Below are positions 42,554-50,653 of a DNA stretch of 64,000 nucleotides, one piece after another (position 1 is the stretch's first letter; the number at the start of each line of letters is the position of its first letter). The notes beneath the pieces were generated by a model, which saw only the letters and a list, made by a program, of their open reading frames with translations, was not told the DNA's origin and ran no database searches. This DNA comes from Hyphomicrobium sp. MC1 (lineage in GTDB: Bacteria > Pseudomonadota > Alphaproteobacteria > Rhizobiales > Hyphomicrobiaceae). The DNA lies in assembly GCF_000253295.1 (NCBI RefSeq), contig NC_015717.1, positions 2,480,001-2,544,000 on the forward strand, read 5' to 3'. The translations under genes and the position numbers were made by a program.

Positions 42554-44152
42554 TCAAAGCTTTTCGAGATACGGTATCGGATCAACCGGCCTCGAACCTT
42601 GACGCAATTCAAAATGCAGCTGCGGCCGATCAACCGAGCCGGTCTTGCCGGCTTTCGCGATGACCTGTCCGCGCCTGACCTTGTCGCCGCGCTTCACGAG
42701 AAGCTCGTCGTTGTGGGCATAGGCGGTCACCCAGCCGTTGTCGTGACGAAGCAGAACGAGATTGCCGTAGCCTTTGAGCTCGCTGCCGGCGTAGGCGACG
42801 ACACCGGACTCGGCGGCATGAACATCCGTTCCAAGCGGCACTTGCAGATTGATGCCGTCGTTATGCGTGCCGTCCGGGCGACTGCCGAAACCAGCAATGA
42901 TCTTGCCACTCGCGGGCCACCGCAGTTTGACGCTATCGACGGTCGCCGGGCCGGATGACGGCGGCGGAGCTGCGATGGCGACCTTCTGCTCAGGCGCAAC
43001 GGGTTGCGCGGCCGCTTCGGGCTTCCGCTCAGGCGGCGACGGCTGCACGGGCGGTACGACGGGAGATGCGTCGTTCGTCTGGTTCGAGAGCGACGCGACA
43101 CGCTTCTCGCCATTGATGATCGTCGGCTGCGTCGTCGTCGCGTCGCCATAGCGCTGCGGTTCGGATGGTTGCGCATCGGCGATCGGCGGCGGTGGCGCAG
43201 TCGGCTCAGGTTGCCTCGACGCGGCAGGCGGCAGAGGCGGCGCCGGCGGCGTGTTGGCGGCTATGCGTGCCGGTGCTTCATTGCCGCCGCGCCCCGGAAT
43301 GCGCAAGACGGTGCCAGGCTTTACGCGACGCGGGTCGCTGATGCCGTTGACCTGCTGCAGCTCGGAAAATTTCACGCCGTGCGCACGGGAGATCCCATAG
43401 AGAGAGTCACCCGGCTGCACCGTGTAGCTCGCATTGTAGCGAACGGCGACGTCGGGCGTCGCCTGGACAAGCGGAACAGGTGCCGGACGCGCAGCTTCGA
43501 CCGCCGCACTCGCGGCAGCAGCGCTCGAACGCGGTGTGTAACCGCCGCCATCGGCGGCTGGAAGATAAAGCTTCTGGCCCGGATGAATGTTCGGATTGTT
43601 CAGATTGTTGAGGGTCGTCATCTCCGCCAGAGAGACGTGATGGCGACGCGACAAACCGTAAAGCGTGTCGCCCGGTTGCACTTCAATAGCTTCGCCTTTG
43701 GCAATCGGAGCGCCATGCGACGGCACGCTGGCGCTGCGCGTCTGGCTAGACGGCTTCGCGTTGTAGGTCGGCTGACGATAGGCAGGCTGTTGATATGCCG
43801 GCTGCTGATACGTCGGTTGACGATACGCTGGCGGCGGCGCGTAAGAGCGGTCGTTGTTCGCATCAGGAAGAGCAGCAACCTGGACGGACGAAGCGCCTGC
43901 GCCATAGGGGCCGCGCGGTGTCGAACCTTCGACGGGTTGGTTATCGCTAAGTGAATTACTGTATACGGATTCTCGCGGCGCCGGATTGCTGCCGGTTTCC
44001 GGAGGATCGTTAAGGGCAAATGACGTACTGTCGAAACGCGTGATATCCGCGCTGCAACCGGCCATGGAAATGCTTGCGAATATTAGAGAAAAAGCCGTCG
44101 CGGACTTGAGGCACAAGCGACCGCACTGGCCAACGCCAAAACAACTCATCAT
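42554..44152 (-). CDS. LysM/LytM-domain envelope lipoprotein (DipM/NlpD-like)
   Basis: 532 residues from ATG 44152, with GAGG upstream; frames further upstream lack support. A lipobox Cys at about 33 ('SISMAGCSADIT') indicates a lipoprotein. Tandem 'AYRQP/TYQQP' pentapeptides lie at about 109-130, two LysM modules at about 156-198 ('EVQPGDTLYGLSRRHHV') and 242-286 ('TVQPGDSLYGISRAHGV'), and a C-terminal M23/LytM domain. The active-site motifs are altered: 'GTHNDGINL' and 'PQLHFELR', with Gln replacing the first His of HxH. This suggests a non-enzymatic amidase activator or septal factor, as DipM/NlpD. Downstream of surE. Confidence 0.85.
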   Translation of the reverse strand: MMSCFGVGQCGRLCLKSATAFSLIFASISMAGCSADITRFDSTSFALNDPPETGSNPAPRESVYSNSLSDNQPVEGSTPRGPYGAGASSVQVAALPDANNDRSYAPPPAYRQPTYQQPAYQQPAYRQPTYNAKPSSQTRSASVPSHGAPIAKGEAIEVQPGDTLYGLSRRHHVSLAEMTTLNNLNNPNIHPGQKLYLPAADGGGYTPRSSAAAASAAVEAARPAPVPLVQATPDVAVRYNASYTVQPGDSLYGISRAHGVKFSELQQVNGISDPRRVKPGTVLRIPGRGGNEAPARIAANTPPAPPLPPAASRQPEPTAPPPPIADAQPSEPQRYGDATTTQPTIINGEKRVASLSNQTNDASPVVPPVQPSPPERKPEAAAQPVAPEQKVAIAAPPPSSGPATVDSVKLRWPASGKIIAGFGSRPDGTHNDGINLQVPLGTDVHAAESGVVAYAGSELKGYGNLVLLRHDNGWVTAYAHNDELLVKRGDKVRRGQVIAKAGKTGSVDRPQLHFELRQGSRPVDPIPYLEKL

Positions 44153-44179
44153 GGTACGCACCTCTACTCGCACTATCTA

Positions 44180-44198
44180 TTAACCTTTAACCGGTTAA
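44180..44198. promoter_or_regulatory. TTAA-rich palindromic element upstream of the LysM/LytM gene
   Basis: Three TTAA half-sites (44180, 44187, 44195), including a perfect 12-bp palindrome TTAACCGGTTAA at 44187-44198. On the minus strand they lie 28-46 bases upstream of the start. The half-site spacing does not match the TTAA-N7-TTAA of CtrA, so identification of a regulator is not possible. The remainder of the 293-bp gap to surE (44153-44445) has no gene; no pcm is present between surE and the LysM gene. Confidence 0.35.
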
Positions 44199-44445
44199 CA
44201 GGCGGTAAACACCGCCGCGCGATTTTAAATCGATGCCCCGAGTTGTCGTATCGTGCTGAGAACCATCCGCCCCTGCCCCACAGAGTGAACGGCCCGTTTG
44301 GAAAAGTCGAAGACGCCGGAACCGATGCATTGCACACCGCTTCCGAGTTTTCTCTGCTTAGATGACAATTGCGCTCACTTCGCGGAAGGATTTCGTCAAA
44401 CCCGCGGCTTTTGCGCTTGAAGTGGCATCGCCGCAGGCGAGCGCT

Positions 44446-45210
44446 TTAGGCCAGCTTGCCCTTCAGCGCGTCCAACGCACGATATTCGGTGAGATCAATG
44501 CTCAGCGGTGTGACGGAAATTTTGCCTTCGGCAATCGCGGCAATATCAGTTCCGGGAACGAGCGTCGACATGCGGCGCTCGAAACCGAACCAGAAGTACG
44601 GCGTGCCCCAGGGGTCTATCCGGCTGTCGATATCGAGCAGCCCCTGATCGCGTACGCCCTGCGAAGTAACGGCCACGCCCTTGATTTCATCGGGAGCAGC
44701 GTCCGGAAAGTTGATATTGATGAGCGTCTTTAGATCCCACTTTTCATCAAGAAGCTTCCGGATCAGCGACGGCGCGTGAGCAAGCGGCGTATCCCATAGC
44801 GCGCGGCGGGCGCCTTCTTCGAAGCCCATCATCAGCGACAGTGCGATCGAGGGAATGCCAAGAATGGCACCTTCCATCGCAGCAGCAACAGTGCCCGAAT
44901 AGGTCACATCCTCGGCGAGATTCGAGCCGTGATTGACGCCGGACAGAATGAGATCCGGCGGCTGATCGAGCAAGATATGGCGAACGGCCATGATCACGCA
45001 GTCGGTCGGCGTACCGGTGATTGCGTGCGTGCGCTCGTCAAGTTTGCGCAGACGCAGCGGTGTATGCAGCGTCATCGAGTGCGCCGTGCCGGATTGATTT
45101 GTCTCCGGCGCAACCGTCCAGACATCGGGCGAAATTCCCAGCGCGATCGCTTTTAGAATTTCAAGCCCGTGAGCGTTGATGCCGTCGTCGTTGGTGATGA
45201 GGATGCGCAT
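44446..45210 (-). CDS. surE: 5'/3'-nucleotidase SurE
   Basis: 254 residues. SurE is a metal-dependent nucleotidase/phosphatase tied to stationary-phase survival. The metal-binding N-terminus is 'MRILITNDDGINAHGLEIL', and 'APETNQSGTAHSMTLHTPLRL', 'TPTDCVIMAVRHIL' and 'PDLILSGVNHGSNLAEDVTYSGTVAAAMEG' are canonical. It follows a short conserved gene (4-bp gap) and serS. The usual partner pcm is absent here. Confidence 0.96.
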   Translation of the reverse strand: MRILITNDDGINAHGLEILKAIALGISPDVWTVAPETNQSGTAHSMTLHTPLRLRKLDERTHAITGTPTDCVIMAVRHILLDQPPDLILSGVNHGSNLAEDVTYSGTVAAAMEGAILGIPSIALSLMMGFEEGARRALWDTPLAHAPSLIRKLLDEKWDLKTLININFPDAAPDEIKGVAVTSQGVRDQGLLDIDSRIDPWGTPYFWFGFERRMSTLVPGTDIAAIAEGKISVTPLSIDLTEYRALDALKGKLA

Positions 45211-45213
45211 TGT

Positions 45214-45459
45214 TCAGCCGATGATTTCGCCCTTTGAATTCACGCGAAGCGGAGTTCCACGTTCATGCCGTGCACCTTCGTCGCTTGCGCCTGTAGCACG
45301 GACGCTGGATGGATGGAGGCACCAGACCCGCTCTCGTTCATACACGAAGACGCCAATTTGCTCAGGCGACACTTCGCCGATGACATAGCCCTCAAGGCAG
45401 CGAATGTCTTCGTCATCAACATCCTGATTGACGACAACAATGTCGTAAGGGCGAAGCAC
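45214..45459 (-). CDS. Small conserved hypothetical protein between serS and surE
   Basis: 81 residues: 'MLRPYDIVVVNQDVDDEDIRCLEGYVIGEVSPEQIGVFVYERERVWCLHPSSVRATG' with a polar tail. Tight 3-bp and 18-bp gaps to surE and serS, matching codon usage and a conserved-looking beta pattern support a real gene. No domain is recognised. A role linked to the surE/serS operon is only by position. Confidence 0.65.
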   Translation of the reverse strand: MLRPYDIVVVNQDVDDEDIRCLEGYVIGEVSPEQIGVFVYERERVWCLHPSSVRATGASDEGARHERGTPLRVNSKGEIIG

Positions 45460-45477
45460 TCGTCGGTCCTCAGAGAA

Positions 45478-46758
45478 CTACGCTTTCTGGATCTGCGCCA
45501 ATCCGCCCATATAGGGGAGAAGTGCATCGGGAATGACAACGGTGCCATCGGCCTGCTGGTAGTTTTCGAGCACGGCGATCAGCGTGCGGCCGACCGCGAG
45601 ACCCGAACCGTTCAGCGTGTTTGGGTAGACGGGCTTGCCGCCGTCTTTCGGTCGATAGCGCGCGTCCATACGCCGGGCCTGGAAATCACCGCAGACAGAG
45701 CACGAAGAAATTTCACGATAGGCGTTCTGTCCCGGCAACCAGACTTCGATGTCATACGTCTTCTGCGAGGCAAAGCCCATGTCGCCCGTGCACAGAAGCA
45801 TCGTGCGGAACGGCAGGCCGAGGCGCTTCAGAACTTCTTCGGCGCATGATGTCATGCGCTCATGTTCTTCGAGCGCCGTCTCGGGCGTGACGACGGAGAC
45901 AAGCTCGACTTTCGAGAACTGATGCTGGCGGATCATGCCGCGCGTATCGCGACCAGCGGCGCCGGCTTCAGAACGGAAGCATGGCGTCCATGCCGTCATG
46001 CGCATCGGCAGTTGTGCCTCATCGAGGATCTGCTCGCGCACGAGGTTCGTCAGCGAGACTTCGGCGGTTGGAATAAGCCAGAAGTCGTTAGTGGTCTTGA
46101 ACAGATCCTCGGCGAACTTCGGCAGGTTGCCGGTGCCGTAGGCGGCCTGGTCTTTCACGAGCAGCGGCGGATTGACTTCAGTGTAGCCGAATTCGCCCGT
46201 GTGCAGATCGAGCATGAAGCTCGCGATGGCGCGCTCCAATCGCGCGAGCGCGCCCTTCAGTACGACGAAACGCGCGCCGGAAATTTTCTGCGCGGCTTCG
46301 AAGTCCATGAGGCCCAGCGCCTCGCCGATTTCGAAGTGCTGCTTCGGCGCGAAATCGAACGTGCTGGGCGTGCCGACCTTGCGAACTTCGACATTGCCCG
46401 TTTCGTCCGTGCCGTAGGGAACGTCAGCGCGCGGTGTATTGGGAATAACGGAGAGGACATCGCGGATCTCAGCATCGAGAACGCGTTCTTCTTCTTCACC
46501 GCTGGCGATCGTATCCTTAAGCGCGGCGACCTCTGCCATCAACCGCGAGGCTGTGGCATCGTCCTTGGCGGCTTTCGCCTTACCGATTTCCTTGGAGGCG
46601 GCGTTGCGCTGCGACTGTGCTTCCTGGAGCGATGTCAGCAGTGCGCGGCGCTTATCGTCGAGCGCAATGATGCGCCCGGCTTGCGGTTCGAGTCCACGGC
46701 GACGCAGACCCTCATCGAAAGTCTCGGCGTTATCTCTGATCCACTTGATGTCGAACAC
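45478..46758 (-). CDS. serS: Seryl-tRNA synthetase
   Basis: 426 residues from GTG 46758, preceded by AAGGGG; the longer frame adds five residues before '[17 protein letters not shown]'. SerRS charges tRNA-Ser. The N-terminal coiled coil ('[39 protein letters not shown]') grips the tRNA long arm. Class II motifs: motif 2 region '[30 protein letters not shown]', and motif 3 '[24 protein letters not shown]'. '[23 protein letters not shown]' is the family's active-site segment. Confidence 0.97.
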   Translation of the reverse strand: MFDIKWIRDNAETFDEGLRRRGLEPQAGRIIALDDKRRALLTSLQEAQSQRNAASKEIGKAKAAKDDATASRLMAEVAALKDTIASGEEEERVLDAEIRDVLSVIPNTPRADVPYGTDETGNVEVRKVGTPSTFDFAPKQHFEIGEALGLMDFEAAQKISGARFVVLKGALARLERAIASFMLDLHTGEFGYTEVNPPLLVKDQAAYGTGNLPKFAEDLFKTTNDFWLIPTAEVSLTNLVREQILDEAQLPMRMTAWTPCFRSEAGAAGRDTRGMIRQHQFSKVELVSVVTPETALEEHERMTSCAEEVLKRLGLPFRTMLLCTGDMGFASQKTYDIEVWLPGQNAYREISSCSVCGDFQARRMDARYRPKDGGKPVYPNTLNGSGLAVGRTLIAVLENYQQADGTVVIPDALLPYMGGLAQIQKA

Positions 46759-46874
46759 GGGTGGCCCCTTCACGGTCGTAACTGTGGGGCCGTCCTATAC
46801 GATGCGCTGCACCCGGTCCAGTCCGGGACAATCGGATGGCACCCGAAAAACGGGCGCCACCCAATTTCAACAAT

Positions 46875-47024
46875 TTATCGGCAGTCCCAGACGCCGTGCG
46901 GCGTGGGCTGGCTCGACGAGCACGAGGCCTGATCGCCAGCCGAAGCCGCGAATGCGACGGTGGCCGGAGCGGCGCTGATGGACAGTGCAAAGACTGCAAC
47001 GGCGATTTTCAGAGCTTTAGACAT
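46875..47024 (-). CDS. Exported micropeptide 1 (49 aa)
   Basis: 49 residues from ATG 47024, which has AAAGGA about 10 bases upstream. The signal peptide is 'MSKALKIAVAVFALSISAAPATVAFA' and the remainder, about 23 residues, ends 'SCSSSQPTPHGVWDCR'. The ending TPHG-W-DCR is shared with micropeptide 2 at 47245-47400, and the DNA around the stop is also similar. Two cysteines could pair in the mature peptide. No function is known. A 16-bp inverted repeat lies in its leader. Confidence 0.75.
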   Translation of the reverse strand: MSKALKIAVAVFALSISAAPATVAFAASAGDQASCSSSQPTPHGVWDCR

Positions 47025-47041
47025 GTGCGTGGTCCTTTGAG

Positions 47042-47057
47042 TTGACATTAGTGTCAA
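47042..47057. promoter_or_regulatory. Inverted repeat TTGACA-TTAG-TGTCAA in leader of micropeptide 1
   Basis: A perfect 6-4-6 inverted repeat 18 bases upstream of the micropeptide 1 start. On the minus strand it also reads as a TTGACA -35-like hexamer. It could be an operator or an RNA hairpin close to the ribosome-binding site. It is not present upstream of the other two micropeptides. Confidence 0.35.
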
Positions 47058-47244
47058 ACGTCCGAATGCCTCGCAGTCCTTTCACACTCGCAAGTCACGC
47101 TCCCCGCTGACGGCCAATCTCAAATGATCGGCGTGCAGCATCATTTTACTTTTTGGGAGCGTCCCTCACGTCTTTGTCGCGCGATTGGATCACTGCAACG
47201 TCTTCGAACTTATGGTGTCCACGCACCATCATTCCGCGGGACGA

Positions 47245-47400
47245 TTAACGGCAGTCCCAGATGCCGTGAGGCGTATATTCGTGGTTCTCGCACGCCTGAT
47301 ACGTACCGTTTCCGCCCGTAGCGGCGAACGCCATCGTCGCCGGGGTGGCGCTGACGAGAAACGCGAGCGCAACAAATGTTGCTTTGAATGTTTTGGTCAT
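47245..47400 (-). CDS. Exported micropeptide 2 (51 aa)
   Basis: 51 residues from ATG 47400, with AAGGA nine bases upstream. The signal peptide is 'MTKTFKATFVALAFLVSATPATMAFA', and the mature peptide is about 25 residues ending 'YTPHGIWDCR'. It is a clear paralogue of micropeptide 1: same length class, same 'ATP-AT-x-AFAA' cleavage region, same C-terminal motif with one conservative change. It was found by reading short frames; it has no known family. The gene pair plus the third copy form a tandem set on the minus strand. Confidence 0.8.
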   Translation of the reverse strand: MTKTFKATFVALAFLVSATPATMAFAATGGNGTYQACENHEYTPHGIWDCR

Positions 47401-47604
47401 TGGTATTGTTCCTTAGTAGTGGCCTTTGGCTCTAGCCATTCGAATTAGCTTCAATCGCCGAACATCTCGCGGCCGATCCTCGTAACTTGCCACGCTCAGC
47501 GACAAGTCAATCTTCGTCCTGCAGCAGGATTTCGTTTCCTGCTGCTGCAATGTTTCTGAGGCTCGTATCGCGGTGACGGCGGCGGTCGCCATCAAACGCA
47601 AAGC

Positions 47605-47730
47605 TTAACGGCAGTGCGTATAGGCATGATCCTGACAGACCTGGTTTGATTCATAGCTCGCAAAAGCGAGGTTGCTCGAAGCTGCAGTCAGTGCAGCGAC
47701 TGCAACAAAAACCTTTAGAAATGCGGACAT
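47605..47730 (-). CDS. Exported micropeptide 3 (41 aa)
   Basis: 41 residues from ATG 47730, with a strong GAGGAG six to eight bases upstream. The signal peptide is 'MSAFLKVFVAVAALTAASSNLAFA' and the mature peptide is only about 17 residues, ending 'QVCQDHAYTHCR'. It shares the hydrophobic leader, the terminal Cys-Arg and the 'H-x-YT' spacing with micropeptide 2, but lacks the PHG-W-D segment. It is the most divergent member of the set. Confidence 0.7.
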   Translation of the reverse strand: MSAFLKVFVAVAALTAASSNLAFASYESNQVCQDHAYTHCR

Positions 47731-48013
47731 CGAATTGCTCCTCGATATTCTGTTCGTTGTCTTGGCGACGTCATCTTGGCGACCGCTCTTGCAGACATGT
47801 ACGCATTGTCATCTCGATCCGTTAGGCTCGGATTTCGAGATCGCACGACAGGTTTTGGTACTGACTTGAATAGGAGATATGCTTCGTTCTCTTGATCCAG
47901 AACAAGGCGCTCAGCATGCCCCGTTTCATCGCGGGATGCGCACGCTTCGAGATTGCGCAGCGAGCGCGCGTCGCAGCCATGACGGCGCATAAACCGTCAT
48001 GAGCGAATAGGAG
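47731..48013. other. Intergenic region upstream of micropeptide 3
   Basis: 283 bp between micropeptide 3 and tatC. A 91-codon minus-strand frame at 47715-47990 is basic and patternless and runs across the start of micropeptide 3, so it is not called. It presumably carries the micropeptide promoter; nothing else is seen. Confidence 0.4.
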
Positions 48014-48838
48014 CTATGCGTCGGATTTGGCCTTGGCCTGCTGCCTCTCGACGAAGCGCACGGCGAGGATTGAAGCTTCGTAAAGCCCGATCGTCGGAAA
48101 AGCCATGATGCACATGCTGAGCGCGTCGGGCGGTGTCAGCAGCGCGGCCGCTGCGAAGATCCCGACGATTGCGTAGCGCCGTCCGGCTGCAAGAGCCTGA
48201 GACGTGACGATGCCGGTGCGCGCCAACAGGGTTAAGACAACCGGCAGCTGGAACACCAACCCGAAGCCGAAAATCAGCGTCATGATGAGCGACAGATATT
48301 CGGAGACTTTCGGAAGCAATTCGATCTCGGGCGTGCCCGGCCCGGATGTGTGCGTCAGGCCGATCGAGAACTTGATGATGACCGGCATCGCGACGAAGTA
48401 GACCATCATCGCGCCAAGCAGAAACAGCACCGGGGTTGCGATGAGATACGGCAGGAAGGCGCGGCGCTCGTTCTTGTAGAGTCCGGGAGCGACGAACTTG
48501 TAGACCTGTGTGGCGATGACGGGAAACGACAGGAACGCCGCGCCGAACATGGCGAGCTTCACCTGCGTCATGATCTGTTCGAGGAAGTGCGTCGCGATGA
48601 GCTTTACGTGATCGTTGCCGGACGCCCACATGTAGGGCCAGACGAGCACGTTGTAGATGTGGCCTGCGACTGAGAAGCAGATGAAGAACATTACGACGAA
48701 GGCGCCGAGCGCGTAGATCAGACGCTGGCGCAGTTCGATCAGATGATCGAGCAGCGGCGCTTTGCTGGCGTCGATCTCATCCTGACCGTCGCGCAGCGCT
48801 TCGGTCTCGGAGCCGGATGTCGGCAGCCGTTCCTGCAT
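48014..48838 (-). CDS. tatC: Twin-arginine translocase subunit TatC
   Basis: 274 residues, six membrane helices. TatC recognises the twin-arginine signal and forms the receptor with TatB. Diagnostic segments: 'ASKAPLLDHLIELRQRLIYAL', 'KFVAPGLYKNERRAFLPYLIATPVLFLLGAMMVYFVAMP' and 'GFGLVFQLPVVLTLLARTGIVTSQALAAGRRYAIVGIFAAAALLTPPDALSM'. Last gene of the tatA-tatB-tatC unit; gaps to tatB are 4 bp. Substrates in this window include the Tat-exported hydrolase at 13876-14889. Confidence 0.97.
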   Translation of the reverse strand: MQERLPTSGSETEALRDGQDEIDASKAPLLDHLIELRQRLIYALGAFVVMFFICFSVAGHIYNVLVWPYMWASGNDHVKLIATHFLEQIMTQVKLAMFGAAFLSFPVIATQVYKFVAPGLYKNERRAFLPYLIATPVLFLLGAMMVYFVAMPVIIKFSIGLTHTSGPGTPEIELLPKVSEYLSLIMTLIFGFGLVFQLPVVLTLLARTGIVTSQALAAGRRYAIVGIFAAAALLTPPDALSMCIMAFPTIGLYEASILAVRFVERQQAKAKSDA

Positions 48839-48842
48839 GACG

Positions 48843-49286
48843 TCAGGACTCCGCTTTTACGGCGGCTTGCCGTGCTTCTGCCGCAGCCATCTCAGAGGGC
48901 GACGCGGGCATCGGCGGCAATGGGAGGGGAGTCATCTGCGGAGCAGTGGTGTCGGGCTGAATGGCAGGAGCTGCGGCGCTGGCCGACATAGGCGCGGCTG
49001 GCGCTTCGATCTTGGCGGCGGACGCCGCATCGTTGATCGTGCTCTTGGCCTTCATGACTTCGGAATTGATCGAGCTTTGCATTTGCTCGACTTCCTTGCG
49101 CATCGAATCAAGCTCAGCTTCACGCATCGCGGCGTCGAACTGAGCTTTGAAGTCGTTCGCGTGCCGGCGCACCATCCCGGCGTAGCGGCCGAGGGTGCGC
49201 AGGAAGACCGGCAATTCCTTGGGACCAACGAAAACAAGCGTCACGATCCCGAGGATCAGAAGCTCGCTCCAGCTGATGTCAAACAT
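48843..49286 (-). CDS. tatB: Sec-independent translocase subunit TatB
   Basis: 147 residues. The N-terminal 'MFDISWSELLILGIVTLVFVGPKELPVFLRTLGRYAGMVRRHANDFKAQFDAAMREAELD' has the TatB helix, GPKELP hinge and amphipathic helix. The C-terminal half is Ala/Pro-rich. TatB bridges the signal peptide to TatC. It lies between tatA and tatC. Confidence 0.95.
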   Translation of the reverse strand: MFDISWSELLILGIVTLVFVGPKELPVFLRTLGRYAGMVRRHANDFKAQFDAAMREAELDSMRKEVEQMQSSINSEVMKAKSTINDAASAAKIEAPAAPMSASAAAPAIQPDTTAPQMTPLPLPPMPASPSEMAAAEARQAAVKAES

Positions 49287-49333
49287 CGAGCAACCCTGTC
49301 GAGATCAGCCGCAACGCTGCGAGCCCGAAGCGG

Positions 49334-49540
49334 TCACCCGACCTTCGAACGGTCCGGATTGGTTGCTTCGTTTTCGATCGTCCGCGGCATGGGCTTAGGC
49401 TCATCGTCCTCGGCCATGCCCTTCTTGAAGCTCTTGATGCCCTTGGCAACGTCGCCCATCAACTCGGAAATCTTGCCGCGGCCGAACAGCAGCAGGGCAA
49501 TGATCAAGAGCAGAAGAATGTGTTGCGCGCTGAAACCCAT
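49334..49540 (-). CDS. tatA: Sec-independent translocase subunit TatA
   Basis: 68 residues: '[46 protein letters not shown]'. The short membrane helix, FGRGK hinge and amphipathic helix are diagnostic. TatA forms the pore-like assembly during transport. First gene of the tat operon, 219 bp from scpB. Confidence 0.95.
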   Translation of the reverse strand: MGFSAQHILLLLIIALLLFGRGKISELMGDVAKGIKSFKKGMAEDDEPKPMPRTIENEATNPDRSKVG

Positions 49541-49759
49541 CGTAAGACCTTTCGGCGGCAGCCTGGAGTTGATGGAAGGCTGCTGCTCAACGTATTTAAG
49601 GCTTTATCGCAGAACCTCCAAGGCGCGGCAAGGTTCGCATCGCCTCACCGCGGCTCAGGGAGCTCCGGCGAATTGCCTAGGTTCGCTCGAATTGCTGCGG
49701 ATTTGGCCATTTGCGGCCTCGCAGCGGACAAATTAATGAAAAGTAATTTTCGCTGGGAT

Positions 49760-50614
49760 TTACTTTTCGCCGTCGTCCGGCGCTTCGGCCGCGGTCTCGT
49801 CGTCGGCTTCCGGCTCGTCTGCCTCGTCGAGCGCGAGTTCTTCCTGCTCCTCCTCCTCGTCGCCATCGTCGGTCAACGGAAGCTCATCCGGCATCAGGGC
49901 AGCAACGTCGGTTGGTGACGGGACCGTGAAGCCCGGCGGCAGGTTGGCATCGAGAAGGCCCGATGCCTTGAGATCGGCAAGACCGGGTAGGTCCTTGATG
50001 CTGTCCATGCCGAAGTGGACCAGGAACTCCTCAGTCGTTCCATAAGTCAGCGGACGGCCAGGAGCGCGGCGGCGACCACGCGGCCGAATCCAGCCCGTCT
50101 CCATCAGCACGTCGAGCGTTCCAGGCGACGTCGAGACGCCGCGGATTTCCTCAATCTCGGCGCGCGTCACAGGCTGGTGGTAGGCGACGATCGCCAGCGT
50201 TTCGAGCGCGGCCTTGGAAAGCTTGCGCTCGTCCTTCTGCTGGCGTTCGAGCAGAAAGGAAAGATCGTCGGCCGTGCGGAACTGCCAGCGCCCGGCGACG
50301 CGCACGAGATTGACGCCGCGATCGCGGTATTCGGCCTGCAATTCGGTCAGCAGCGCGTTGACGTCGTCATCACCGTCGAGGCCACGCATGAGTGCTTTGA
50401 CATCGAGAGGTTCGGAAGCTGCAAACAGCATGGCTTCGAGACGGCGAAGCTTTTCGCGATTGCGGCTTTGGACCTCCGGCGCGTCCACCTTCTCCGGATC
50501 GCTCAATGCGGCAGGCGGAGCGTCGGCGCGCGTCTCTGGCGAGGCGCCGCTCGCGGGCGTTTCTTTCTTCTCGCGGGTATTGTCCGACACCAATGTCAGT
50601 CTCGGCGGAACCAT
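49760..50614 (-). CDS. scpB: Segregation and condensation protein B
   Basis: 284 residues from ATG 50614; a TTG at 50653 extends it by 13. ScpB is the kleisin-interacting winged-helix partner of SMC-ScpA in chromosome segregation. The core is 'RRLEAMLFAASEPLDVKALMRGL', 'WQFRTADDLSFLLERQQKDERKLSKAALETLAIVAYHQPVTRAEIEEIRGVS' and 'RRAPGRPLTYGTTEEFLVHFGMDSIKDLP'. The Asp/Glu-rich C-terminus is typical of the group. It directly follows scpA. Confidence 0.95.
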   Translation of the reverse strand: MVPPRLTLVSDNTREKKETPASGASPETRADAPPAALSDPEKVDAPEVQSRNREKLRRLEAMLFAASEPLDVKALMRGLDGDDDVNALLTELQAEYRDRGVNLVRVAGRWQFRTADDLSFLLERQQKDERKLSKAALETLAIVAYHQPVTRAEIEEIRGVSTSPGTLDVLMETGWIRPRGRRRAPGRPLTYGTTEEFLVHFGMDSIKDLPGLADLKASGLLDANLPPGFTVPSPTDVAALMPDELPLTDDGDEEEEQEELALDEADEPEADDETAAEAPDDGEK

Positions 50615-50653
50615 GGCTTTATCAGTCCCCTTATAGCGATCTTTGCGGCGCAA

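Noticed and set aside
43004..43954. 316-codon plus-strand frame
   Set aside because: It is antisense to the LysM/LytM lipoprotein and consists mostly of Arg, reflecting the opposite-strand codons.
47413..47601. 62-codon minus-strand frame between micropeptides 2 and 3
   Set aside because: It has no signal peptide and none of the micropeptide motifs, and its composition is like non-coding DNA.
47715..47990. 91-codon minus-strand frame overlapping micropeptide 3
   Set aside because: It is out of frame with micropeptide 3, which has the better ribosome-binding site and a proper signal peptide.
46774..48013. Possible CRISPR-like repeat array in the micropeptide region
   Set aside because: The similarity comes from three diverged coding sequences; there are no regularly spaced identical repeats. 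No CRISPR array or cas gene was seen anywhere in the window.
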